From positions 610,286 to 674,285 of the forward strand of contig JAQJVL010000256.1 in assembly GCA_035578905.1 (NCBI GenBank): 64,000 bases of DNA, given 5' to 3'. The position numbers were made by a program, and so were the translations under genes. Below the pieces are notes generated by a model. It had not been told where the DNA came from and did not search any database. It worked only from the letters and a program-made list of their open reading frames with translations. Every line of letters begins with the position of its first letter. The stretch's first letter is position 1. Source of the DNA: Stictocephala bisonia (taxonomy: Eukaryota > Arthropoda > Insecta > Hemiptera > Membracidae). This document shows, piece after piece, positions 11,356-21,300 of this stretch.

Positions 11356-12955
11356 CGTATTTGTAGGTTAGTTATAACCGGAGTTAACGTTATTTGTATG
11401 TTAGTTAAAACCGGAGTTAACGTTATTTGTAGGTTAGTTATAACCGGAGTTAACGTTATTTGTATGTTAGTTATAACCGGAGTTAACGTTATTTGTATGT
11501 TAGTTATAACCGGAGTTAACGTTATTTGTATGTTAGTTAAAACCGGAGTTAACGTTATTTGTATGTTAGTTATAACCGGAGTTAACGTTATTTGTATGTT
11601 AGTTAAAACCGGAGTTAACGTTATTTGTATGTTAGTTAAAACCGGAGTTAACGTTATTTGTATGTTAGTTAAAACCGGAGTTAACGTTATTTGTATGTTA
11701 GTTATAACCGGAGTTAACGTTATTTGTATGTTAGTTAAAACCGGAGTTAACGTTATTTGTATGTTAGTTATAACCGGAGTTAACGTTATTTGTATGTTAG
11801 TTATAACCGGAGTTAACGTTATATGTATGTTAGTTATAACCGGAGTTAACGTTATTTGTATGTTAGTTAAAACCGGAGTTAACGTTATTTGTATGTTAGT
11901 TAAAACCGGAGTTAACGTTATTTGTAGGTTAGTTATAACCGGAGTTAACGTTATTTGTATGTTAGTTATAACCGGAGTTAACGTTATTTGTATGTTAGTT
12001 AAAACCGGAGTTAACGTTATTTGTATGTTAGTTAAAACCGGAGTTAACGTTATTTGTATGTTAGTTAAAACCGGAGTTAACTTTATTTGTAGGTTAGTTA
12101 AAACCGGAGTTAACGTTATTTGTATGTTAGTTATAACCGGAGTTAACGTTATTTGTATGTTAGTTAAAACCGGAGTTAACGTTATTTGTATGTTAGTTAA
12201 AACCGGAGTTAACGTTATTTGTAGGTTAGTTAAAACCGGAGTTAACGTTATTTGTATGTTAGTTAAAACCGGAGTTAACGTTATTTGTATGTTAGTTAAA
12301 ACCGGAGTTAACGTTATTTGTAGGTTAGTTAAAACCGGAGTTAACGTTATTTGTATGTTAGTTATAACCGGAGTTAACGTTATTTGTATGTTAGTTAAAA
12401 CCGGAGTTAACGTTATTTGTATGTTAGTTAAAACCGGAGTTAACGTTATTTGTAGGTTAGTTAAAACCGGAGTTAACGTTATTTGTAGGTTAGTTAAAAC
12501 CGGAGTTAACGTTATTTGTATGTTAGTTATAACCGGAGTTAACGTTATTTGTATGTTAGTTAAAACCGGAGTTAACGTTATTTGTAGGTTAGTTAAAACC
12601 GGAGTTAACGTTATTTGTAGGTTAGTTAAAACCGGAGTTAACGTTATTTGTAGGTTAGTTATAACCGGAGTTAACGTTATTTGTATGTTAGTTAAAACCG
12701 GAGTTAACGTTATTTGTATGTTAGTTAAAACCGGAGTTAACGTTATTTGTAGGTTAGTTATAACCGGAGTTAACGTTATTTGTAGGTTAGTTAAAACCGG
12801 AGTTAACGTTATTTGTAGGTTAGTTATAACCGGAGTTAACGTTATTTGTAGGTTAGTTAAAACCGGAGTTAACGTTATTTGTATGTTAGTTATAACCGGA
12901 GTAAACGTTATTTGTAGGTTAATTATAACCACAGTGAACCGGTTCATAGGTTAGT
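11356..12955. repeat. 33-bp minisatellite, subfamily 2
   Basis: About 48 units of the pattern ACCGGAGTTAACGTTATTTG plus TATGTTAGTTAAA. Almost all variation sits at two sites: TATGTT/TAGGTT and GTTAAAACC/GTTATAACC. Because 33 is a multiple of three and the unit lacks stops, ORFs above 530 codons exist on both strands; they are not genes. Degenerate units run on to about 13080. It lies in intron 13. Confidence 0.97.
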
Positions 12956-13382
12956 TAAAACCATAGTTAACGTTATTTGTAGCCTTTCTAAACCGTATAT
13001 ATAGATTAGGTACAACCGCAGTGGTCCGTTTTTGTTAGTTCAGTAAAATTGTAATGAAACGTACTTATAGGTTAGGTATAAATTATGGATTTTTCATCTT
13101 TGTTTGAAATGCTAGAGAAAAACAGTCCTAACAGTATTTGATTCGACTCGGTAGTTAACAAGATAGTTTAGTTATTTTATTTAGAAAACACTCTTAGAAA
13201 CAACTATTAGTTAAATACGAATCCAAACATGTCACTTAAGTTATTGGGTGTATGTGAATATAATGTTGTTGCGTACTTCCTACTAAGCTTTATATATTAT
13301 ATATTATGTTCCTACGTCAAAATTTCCCAATATAAATCTGAGCTATAAAAAGTACATCAATGTAAACATGATAAGAACTCAC

Positions 13383-13519
13383 CTGTACCGAATCACCTTG
13401 GGCCGCTGTAATCCTGGACCTTCAACGCTGAATGAACAGTTGGTGAGGCCATGGTTCAGAGGGTTTTGGAAAGAGAAATTGGCTTGACAAGTTTGGCCAA
13501 CTTTTGGGTTGCCTTTTAC
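13383..13519 (-). CDS. Tg: Transglutaminase exon 13 (residues 663-707, barrel 2)
   Basis: Encodes VKGNPKVGQTCQANFSFQN, PLNHGLTNCSFSVEGPGLQR and PKVIRY. The G....G......F.NPL...L..C.F.VEG.GL motif is the family signature of beta-barrel 2. The acceptor is TTTCAG (AG at 13521-13520) and the donor TACAG|GTGAGT. It leaves two bases completed by exon 14 as Arg708. The intron below contains the 33-bp minisatellite, which begins about 300 bp from this donor. Confidence 0.96.
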
Positions 13520-13813
13520 CTGAAAAAAACAGTTAATATGAGCTGTTTTTTTACTATGGATCACTGTTATTTACCACACTCAGTAATCTAATACACTTGA
13601 ATATTAATCTATTTTGGCTAGTAGGTATATATCTCATTTAAAGCTGAAATTTAACATTAACTGATTATTCCAATATTTTATTAGTTAGAAAGAATCCCAA
13701 TGCCTCATTCTCGTAGTCCCTATCGTGTAATTTTATATTTTAATATTATGCTGCGTGTTTGAAAAAACTAGCCTATTAACTCAAACTTCTGATGATTTCA
13801 ATTTTATAAATAA

Positions 13814-14230
13814 TCTATATATAAAAGAGAAAGCCCTCACTCACTCGTCACTAATTCTCCCACTTCCCGTAATCTTACAGAGCTGATATATGGTACAAAT
13901 GTTTGTAGTGGGCTAACTAGGAAAACTAAAGTATTTTCATCTTGATAATACTTTAGTCGTAAGGGGTAGAAAGATGGTTTCATATGAATAACATTGGGTT
14001 GATTTTAGTATATTAATAACGGCTGTTTTTTAAGTAAATAAACATGATTATTTTGTATGTTTGATATTTATCCTATTGATGCATTAAGAGTATACAATTA
14101 ATTACACTTTTCCTACGTATTTTTTCTCTATTCAATTACGTGTAAAATTCCTGGTTTAGAAAGAACCACGGATGGAAGGGTAGCCAAGCGTACAGAACCA
14201 CCCCGAAGAGAAGCAAGGGCTTTTGGCTAG
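13814..14230 (+). mobile_element. Short non-autonomous Helitron (417 bp)
   Basis: Starts TCTATATATAAAAGAGAAAG after A and ends TTTTGGCTAG before T, with the GCAAGGGCTTTTGGCTAG tail. Same family as 5617-6148 by the CCCTCACTCACT block, with a different 3' part. It lies in intron 12. Confidence 0.85.
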
Positions 14231-14571
14231 TGTATCTATACGATTTATCTTTATTTGTTATTTAGCTCCAGCTGGGTGGCTTGAACGGCCTCTATCAGTA
14301 CAGAGTTTACCACCAGTATAACAATATGCAGTCGTGAAACTTCCACTGAAGCGTTGTGGAGCTACTATTACTGCGATGCTAGCGCTCGAAGTAACCAACC
14401 AGCACAAATACAGACTGCATTACCGCCTCGCAAAGAAGTGGAATAATAACAATAGTAAAAATTGCATGGAAGATTACAAATCATCAGTTATTTGACATTT
14501 AAAAATTACAGCTGTGGATGTAAATACTCACTGCTGCTGGCTGACCGCTAGATCGTGCTTGTCGCCAATAT

Positions 14572-14597
14572 CAATGACTACAGATCTGTAGTCATTG
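14572..14597. repeat. Perfect 26-bp palindrome
   Basis: CAATGACTACAGA and its exact reverse complement abut, with GCCAATATC on both sides. No known role seen. Confidence 0.85.
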
Positions 14598-14811
14598 CCA
14601 ATATCAAGCGGAATGTCAGGACTGTACGACCTGTAGCTACCTACTCAGTACTGATCCTCCAACAACCGCGAACCCTGTTGGGCTGTTCCGCCCAGTTTTT
14701 ACAATGCCCCTAATTTCTTTCTAAGGCAACCAAAGAAGACATTTTCCGTTAATTCTCTACCACTAATTTTTTTGTTGCCTCACTACCACTTCTTTTTTAT
14801 GGCAGTTACGA

Positions 14812-14852
14812 TTAGGTTAGGTTAGCTTAGTTTAGGTTAGGTTAGCTGGCTA
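14812..14852. repeat. TTAGG-like tract
   Basis: Six to seven degenerate (TTAGG) units on the plus strand (GATTAGGTTAGGTTAGC). TTAGG is the ancestral insect telomere repeat. Compare 16.55-16.65 and 51.31-51.39 kb. Confidence 0.75.
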
Positions 14853-15520
14853 CTAATGTTGATCACGCACTGGTAAATCCAATGATTGAATTACCGCCGA
14901 ATGCTCTCGTGTGTAAGTTTTTGAAAAGCGATAAGATAAGGCCAGTGATATCAGATTCCTAGCGGATAAGGAATACCACATAGGACGTAAAAATGATTTG
15001 GGAACAGTTTTTAGAGCAATAGAATATTTATCAAGTGGTAGTGAATTAACGGAAAAGATCCACTTGAGAACGTACACATTCATTTAAAATGTTTAAACTG
15101 TAGGAATTCTTGCCATTTATTATTTTTTTCCTTATCATATTAGAGTTAATCATTCCAGTTTCACAATTTATATTACTTTTAGTTCCCTAATTTAAAAATT
15201 AAAATATTTCAATATAAACTTATTAATGCTGATTCAATAATTCCTCCATTTCCATGTTTTCCGATCAATTTTATAGTTTGAAAATTATTGCTCTTCAAAA
15301 TTCCAATAATTTAATATTTTATACATAGACGAGGCATTTCGTTGTCAATGACAATGTCGTCTGAACATACATCAACTGATACAAAATTGCAAACACTTAC
15401 ATTTTTTTTTTAACATATGCTAAGTATAAATGATAGAGACAAATGTAATATGCTAAAAATAAATTAATAAACTAAATAAGTATTTAAATATTTATAACGT
15501 TAATAAGGAGGACTTTTCAT

Positions 15521-15706
15521 TTAGGGCAAAATTTCTGGTTCATTGTTTACAAAATTGTCTTCATTTTTCTTAATTTCAATGGTTTCATAAGCATATAAAT
15601 ATTTATGGTAATTTACTTTTTTTATTAAATTAGTTTTAGAAAAAGTGTGATTTGTTTCAAATGCATGTTTAGCAATTTCTCGGTCTGTTGTCTTAGAAAT
15701 TATCAA
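15521..15706 (-). pseudogene. Penelope-like GIY-YIG endonuclease C-terminal relic
   Basis: The minus-strand translation has IAKHAFETNHTFSKTNLIKK and, after a short gap, YETIEIKKNEDNFVNNEP. The order H.FET.H.F.......V......Y...E...IKKN...N resembles the end of the GIY-YIG endonuclease of Penelope-like retroelements. Only about 60 codons survive and the catalytic GIY and YIG motifs are not present. Family call from memory of the pattern, without search. Confidence 0.5.
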
Positions 15707-16453
15707 ATTTTTATTTAAGTTTTAAATAACAAATTGTAAATCAATTTTATTTATTTTTCAGGGTTTTAACTGTTGTTAACATAATAAATAAATTATTTTT
15801 TTTTTTTAATTTTCGTGAATTTTATTCAAAAGTGTATCAAATTTGTATCGATGAAATTAATTCTGTCTTAAATAATTTCACACTGCACACAGAATTGAAG
15901 TATTTTACCTATTGAAATCAGATTTAAATATTTGAGTAAAAGTATTTATTTGCTATATGATATTTTTATCTTTAGGATTTTTGACTGAAATCATCGTAGT
16001 AGCAGAAATGCCACTAAAACAATGCTCATTATTTCTTGCTAAATTAAAATACGCAGCAATTTCACAGGATGGTCCCATGTGGTTAGAATTTAAAAACAAT
16101 TACAAGAATGTAAAGCAGGCAATCACGTGGACATCTGTGTCACTCGCTGTCCCCTATTTACACTGGATTTTATACGCATTCCCGGCCATTACTCATTTGT
16201 TGAATTAATTACTGTTATTGCTGTTCTAATATATTTGGTAAATATGAATATCGAGGAATTTTCGTGATTTTTTAGCTATTTTTTTTGTGTATGGTAACCC
16301 ACGAATACATCCATATCCATCAGACGTTGTTCAGGTTTGTCCTTGAAATATAAGGATTTCATTATCCTTTTGAAAACCTCAATTTTTTACTAAATAATTT
16401 GGAAAAACCAAAGCGATCTATATGACTATTACATCAATCTTTTAGTTTTTTTT

Positions 16454-16719
16454 CTCCTGAATACGAATATGAAATTCATTTCTTTCTACCACAACTAAAA
16501 AACTGAGATATTTAACAAAACAATTCATTTTAACTTAGCTTAGGATACGTTAGGTTATGTTAGTTAGTTATTTTAGGTTAGCAATAGTATTCACGGTCAA
16601 CATTTAGGCCTACTAACCTAACCTAGCCTAATCTAACCTAACATAACCTACTTTTTTGTTTATTATCATAGTTATTATTCGTTTTATGAACTATTTGATG
16701 TCATATTCGTGTTCAGGAG
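16454..16719. mobile_element. Foldback element carrying TTAGG-like tracts
   Basis: Imperfect terminal inverted repeats of about 21 bp (CTCCTGAATACGAATATGA at the left, its reverse complement at the right). Inside, TTAGG-like units run forward on the left half (16551-16600) and as CCTAA on the right half (16612-16650). A relative of the left part lies beside the TTAGG array at 51.2-51.4 kb. Confidence 0.7.
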
Positions 16720-17014
16720 AGTAAACTATATAATATTAATAATGTAACTTAACATACATCGTTTTTTGTGAACGAATATTTTTTTATTTTTTATTACTTT
16801 TGGTGTGAAAAACCGGAATTTACGTAGAAAAATGTCAATGGATTCTTGTCCGTGGGATCAAAATTTACCAGTTAAAAACACTAATGATGGTGCACAATTT
16901 TAGTGTTTTTATGATAACAGAAATCTTTATTGATACTTGTTTGTTAGCGTTAGATTGTTCGTATAGGTAAATTTTTTGGAGATTTCCGAAACTTCAAGTA
17001 TTTTAAACTAACAC

Positions 17015-17051
17015 AACGTTTCGACAGGACTGATACCTCTGTTGTCTTCAG
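17015..17051 (-). other. Hammerhead-like core motif
   Basis: The minus strand reads CTGAAGACAACAG, a loop, then CTGTCGAAACGTT. CTGANGA, a stem and GAAAC-GT(T) are the conserved parts of a hammerhead ribozyme. The stem register is not canonical. Confidence 0.4.
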
Positions 17052-17245
17052 GCGATGCTTATTACCTTATTCTATATACACAGATATTTTAAAATGTTTT
17101 GAATTATTTAAGAACTTTCTTTTTTATTATTGAAGCTGTGCTGATAATTTAATATTAGAATATTTTATGTATTCTGATATAAATTAGTTGTGAAGTTGTC
17201 GATGAGGAAACACATTTCACAATAAAGATGAACATTCAGAAATAC

Positions 17246-17406
17246 CTGGACGGTCATCTTGGGCTTGACTAGTTGGAAGTCGTCCTCCTCGCTCCAGGTC
17301 TGGTTTGTGTCCTTCACACTGGCGATGGCGTAGATCTTCACCAGGCTGTGGTCCACCAGCTTACTGACGTACTCCTCAGGCTTCACCGTGATGCGCAGAG
17401 TTTCCT
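17246..17406 (-). CDS. Tg: Transglutaminase exon 12 (residues 609-662, barrel 1)
   Basis: Encodes KETLRITVKPEEYVSKLVDH, then SLVKIYAIASVKDTNQTWS and DDFQLVKPKMTVQ. The I.V.P.EY...L.D....K.Y..A.V..T.Q.W...D.(F/V)L..P.(I/M)..(Q/K) pattern is the well-conserved end of beta-barrel 1. The acceptor is TTGTAG (AG at 17408-17407) and the donor TCCAG|GTATTT. It ends in phase 0. Its GC content is clearly higher than that of the introns around it. Confidence 0.95.
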
Positions 17407-17453
17407 CTACAACAATCATTTGTGCTTTATTTAGTTTCTTTCTTTATTCACTA

Positions 17454-17830
17454 TCAAGACGCTGGCCGAAGAGATATGAGGGGCTAAAGTGTGTGATGAT
17501 TGTATACAGACAATTGTAGTCTTGTTACTAACTTAAGTCGACTGTTCCTTAGAAAGAGCCAAGTTCATTAATAGCGCAATAGCTAGGACAGCTTTACGTG
17601 TAATCGGAACCACGTAGTATTGGTCTGATTTTCAGCTAACTAACAATCATTGAGTTAGGTATCTTCCCTCAATACTTAGGTCTCTTCCCTACACAACAAC
17701 CAGACACTGATTAACACTCAACAGGGACATCCCAGACTAGTGTCCACTTTGATGATAACCATCGAGCGGACGCTGCATAAGTTGCAAGAGGACAGAGCAT
17801 ACAACCTATCGCCTAAAATCTCCATAAAAC
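17454..17830 (-). repeat. SINE-like family A copy (intron 11)
   Basis: Nearly full copy read on the minus strand; it faces another copy at 17972-18400 so that both could pair in the transcript. It begins 47 bp from exon 12. Confidence 0.8.
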
Positions 17831-17971
17831 TTGAGTTTCCTTTTAATGGCTTTCACTTCAGATTTAAACGTTGTTAATTGGCATGGTTCAAATACTCATT
17901 CCTGAATTTTGACGAAAATGTTGAAGGAGTGCTAGCCAATACATTGACCCTATTTAGACTAATATATTACC

Positions 17972-18400
17972 ACTGTTGGTGCAATGCTGTAACCCAGCTA
18001 TTAGGGGGAAAAGTGTCGTGGAGATACTAAGAGGTAGCTCCTATGTTCGGTCCTTTTGATACTGAAATGGCGTCCGCTCAATGATTGCCATCGACGTGGA
18101 TTTTACTAGAGAAATCTGGGGTTACCATGTTGGAGGGTATTCAGGGTCCTGGTGTTGTTTAAGGGAGAAAATTGAGTATCATGTTTGTCAATAAGCTGAA
18201 AATCAGGCCAATACTAATTGGCTCGGATTCCATAGTTGCTCTAGGTCCCCCTTAGTTCTCCAGGCTATTGGACTATTAATAAATTGCTCTTTCTGAGTCA
18301 GTCAAACCTAGTTAGTAACCAGGCTACACATCATTCACACTCACCCTACACTCATATCGTCAATCATATTCGCCTTAAAACACGAACAAAGCCGTGTCAG
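17972..18400 (+). repeat. SINE-like family A copy (intron 11)
   Basis: Carries the 5' head GCAATGCTGTAACCCAGCTA, TTCGGTCC, ATGGCGTCCGCTCAATG and CATCGACGTGG, then the usual middle and tail. Confidence 0.8.
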
Positions 18401-19264
18401 CTTCTCATATCTGAGGATAGTGTGATGATAATATTTCTCAGTGTAAAAAGGTTTTTCTTTTCCACTGGTGTTATGGGAAGTAAAAAGGTTATTGTTGTAA
18501 GCGTCGTTAAACATTATTAAACAATGGAAATTTGTTTTATGGAATTATAGAGTAATACCTGTATCAAATTAAAAAACGCTGTTTCTGTTAAGCATTAATG
18601 TCATGAAATATGTATTACTAAGAATAATATAGATCATAAACAAGGTTTTGTAATATTTACATCTAAGATTATCTAATGACAAATGCACGTAATAAATTAC
18701 TAGTTGATTCATTATCCACATTTTTATTAAATTATGATGAAAGATAAATATACTTAATTCAAAATAGGTTTTCTATGCCACTTGACGGTGGATTTGTTTC
18801 CTTTCCTGTATTCCAGTTTTCAGCCAAGCATGTCAAGGTCGCCGGCTCTAGTATTTTGCTAGATCATTTTATACTCTAAGACGTTGTAAACAAATGTGTG
18901 TCAATTAGCGAGGCTACTTAGAACAACGTCAACAAAAATGTTTAGCTTGTTACGTCTCCAGTAGGCTAATTATGCTTCAATCAATTACATTATTTATACA
19001 TATCTATATTGTCTCCTAAATTTACGGTACTAGTACGCCTTTATTTAATGTCCTTATTTTATATAGAAACGTCTTCATCTGTATATACGTCACATCATAG
19101 TTTTATAATTTTCTTGTTTTCTAACATCATCGATTACAGTTTCATCGATTGTTCATTCCACCGCACTTATATTCAGATTTTGTTAGTTCCGGTTAGTGGT
19201 AAATTGTTACATGTTTGAGAGTGGGACTAATTTATTTTAATTTAATTTATATTTATTGTATTGT
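18401..19264. other. Intron 11, no feature seen
   Basis: AT-rich sequence without a recognised element. Confidence 0.35.
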
Positions 19265-19265
19265 T

Positions 19266-19503
19266 CTCTTTCTCTTTCTCTTTCTCTTTCTCTTTCTCTT
19301 TCTCTTTCTCTTTCTCTTTCTCTTTCTCTTTCTCTTTCTCTTTCTCTTTCTCTTTCTCTTTCTCTTTCTCTTTCTCTTTCTCTTTCTCTTTCTCTTTCTC
19401 TTTCTCTTTCTCTTTCTCTTTCTCTTTCTCTTTCTCTTTCTCTTTCTCTTTCTCTTTCTTTTTCTCTTTCTTTTCCTTTTTCTTTTTCTCTTTCTCTTTC
19501 TCA
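19266..19503. repeat. (CTCTTT)n microsatellite
   Basis: About 32 perfect hexamers to 19460, then imperfect units. On the minus (transcribed) strand it is purine-only GA-rich. Confidence 0.97.
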
Positions 19504-19569
19504 GTCCCAGTCCCAGTCCAAGTCTCAGTCTCAATTAATTGCACAGATCAACCTTGTACTTTTTAATTT

Positions 19570-20460
19570 GTCTTTATTTGGCTACATTTACTTTGTTTGA
19601 CGTGTTCCAAGTTGTAAAATTACATTTAAGAGCCACATTTACAAAGTCATTTCTTCGTTTGAATTGTCTTCCGAGTTTTAATATTACATTTAGAAGCGAC
19701 ATTTACTTCGTTTGACGTCTTCCAAGTTGCAATATTGCATTTTAGAGCAACTTTTACAAAATAACTTAAACTGGTAATTCAAGATGAAAAATAGGTTAGG
19801 GCCACATTGAAAAATAGAATTACTTTTGACCAGAGTTCTAAGTTGTAAGATTACATTGGGGGCCACATTTACGAAACTAATCCACGTTTGACCTGACTCA
19901 CAAGTTGGAAGCTTACATTGTAGGGACCATATTTACAAAGACAGGTCTACGTTTAACGTGAATTTAAATTGTAAGATTACATTGGGGGGGGCCACATTTA
20001 CTTAACTAATCCAAGTTTGACCTGACTCCCAAGTTGTAAGTTTACATTGTAGGGACCATATTTACAAAGATAGGTCTACGTTTAACGTGAATTTAAATTG
20101 TAAGATTACATTGGGGGGGGCCACATTTACTTAACTAATCCAAGTTTGACCTGACTCCCAAGCTGTAAGTTTACATTGTAGGGACCATATTTACAAAGAC
20201 AGGTCTACGTTTAACGTGAATTTAAATTCTAAGATTACATTGGGGGGGGCCACATTTACGAAACTGATCCAAGTTTGACCTGATTCCCAAGTTGTAAGCT
20301 TACATTGCAGGTCACATTTACAAAATAGGTCTATGTTTGAGCTGACTTCCAAGTTGTAAGCTTACAACTTTTCGAGTCAATTTTACGGTCAAATTTACGA
20401 AACCAATCCAGTTTGACCTAACTGCCAAGTTTTAAGCTTTCATTGGGGGCCAAATTTATA
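19570..20460. repeat. Minisatellite with about 60-bp units in 120-bp pairs
   Basis: Units of the form CCACATTTACGAAACTAATC, TTTGACCTGACTCCCAAG, TTGTAAG and TTACATTG. The left part is diverged with a 60-bp period; from about 19855 two alternating unit types form nearly identical 120-bp dimers with a G7-8 tract. Confidence 0.88.
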
Positions 20461-20513
20461 CAATCATACATATAACAGTATAGTACTTAAGTTTTAGATG
20501 TACGTAAACTCAC

Positions 20514-20637
20514 TTTGGTTAGGGTGAAGGGTGAACTCTGCCTGACCTCTCTTCAAGCTGTGAACCTTTGCCCCAGTGTAGAACACGGAATGGGCGGATA
20601 GAACAGCTGTCACCTGGTGTGGAACCGAAGCCTTGTT
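20514..20637 (-). CDS. Tg: Transglutaminase exon 11 (residues 568-608, barrel 1)
   Basis: Encodes NKASVPHQVTAVLSAHSVFY, then TGAKVHSLKRGQAEFTLHPN. The pattern N.S...R.V...L.....YTG......K matches the middle of beta-barrel 1. The acceptor is TTGTAG (AG at 20639-20638) and the donor CAAA|GTGAGT. The exon lies beside the 60-bp minisatellite block at 19.57-20.46 kb. The barrels help control substrate access and are less conserved than the core, so recognition rests also on phase and position. Confidence 0.9.
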
Positions 20638-20826
20638 CTACAACAAATAATGTGTTTGTTAAATAGTTAGAGTTATTTATTATTTCTGAGCACCCTTCGA
20701 AAATAATATTTTATTTAAATTATAGTATTTTTTATTTAAATTTAATTTTTTTCATTGGATGGTCCATTTATAATGAATTAATTCGTAATCCTATAAAAGT
20801 AGCCGTATGTAATATTACTATATATA

Positions 20827-20829
<3 letters not shown>

Positions 20830-20883
<54 letters not shown>
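20830..20883. repeat. (AT)n microsatellite
   Basis: About 27 AT dinucleotides. Confidence 0.95.
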
Positions 20884-20884
<1 letters not shown>

Positions 20885-21049
20885 TTCATATATATAAAGT
20901 GCAAACCACTAACTCCCATAATCCCTGCTAATATTCTTTCTTCCGAAAAAGATTTCTCCCTCTTTGCGTAATATTTCTTTTACAAATAAGCTATGAACTT
21001 ATCTCATAGCCAAGCTATAATTATTTATTTTTTATTTTTTTTTTATTTA

Positions 21050-21215
21050 TTTTACTGTCTACACCAGTGGCATTTTTAACAGTATTGTATACATTGTTGA
21101 GAGACAACGGTCCAAACCTCTATAGCAAATGTAAGTGGACCTCCTGGGATTTGAACCCGTGAACCTTTCATTGGAAGCAGAAGTGTTAACCACTAGACTA
21201 GCAAGAGGCCTATAT
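21050..21215 (-). repeat. tRNA-headed SINE family E
   Basis: The minus strand reads CTTGCTAGTCTAGTGGTTAA (box A) and GGTTCACGGGTTCAAATCCC (box B). Confidence 0.7.
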
Positions 21216-21246
21216 ATAGATAATTCATGTAATATTTATTCATTTA

Positions 21247-21300
21247 CTAGCTTAGCTATTCCCGGCCACGCTTTGTTGTGACAGGCAGAATATTAACTAT
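21247..21300 (-). mobile_element. Helitron-like 3' end
   Basis: The minus strand ends GGGAATAGCTAAGCTAG before T, after CACAACAAAGCGTGGCC. The matching 5' end was not found. Confidence 0.4.

Noticed and set aside
11271..12954. ORFs of 558 (-) and 534 (+) codons with 11-residue peptide repeats
   Set aside because: A 33-bp unit without stop codons keeps several frames open on both strands at once; the array is a minisatellite in intron 13.
11356..12955. CRISPR-like look of regular repeats
   Set aside because: Units abut without unique spacers, and the window is eukaryotic.
14853..15083. 76-codon minus-strand ORF beside a TTAGG tract
   Set aside because: No recognisable domain and no splice evidence.
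19215..19600. Several ORFs of 93-114 codons (Leu-Phe, Ser-Leu, Lys-Glu repeats)
   Set aside because: Translation of the (CTCTTT)n microsatellite.
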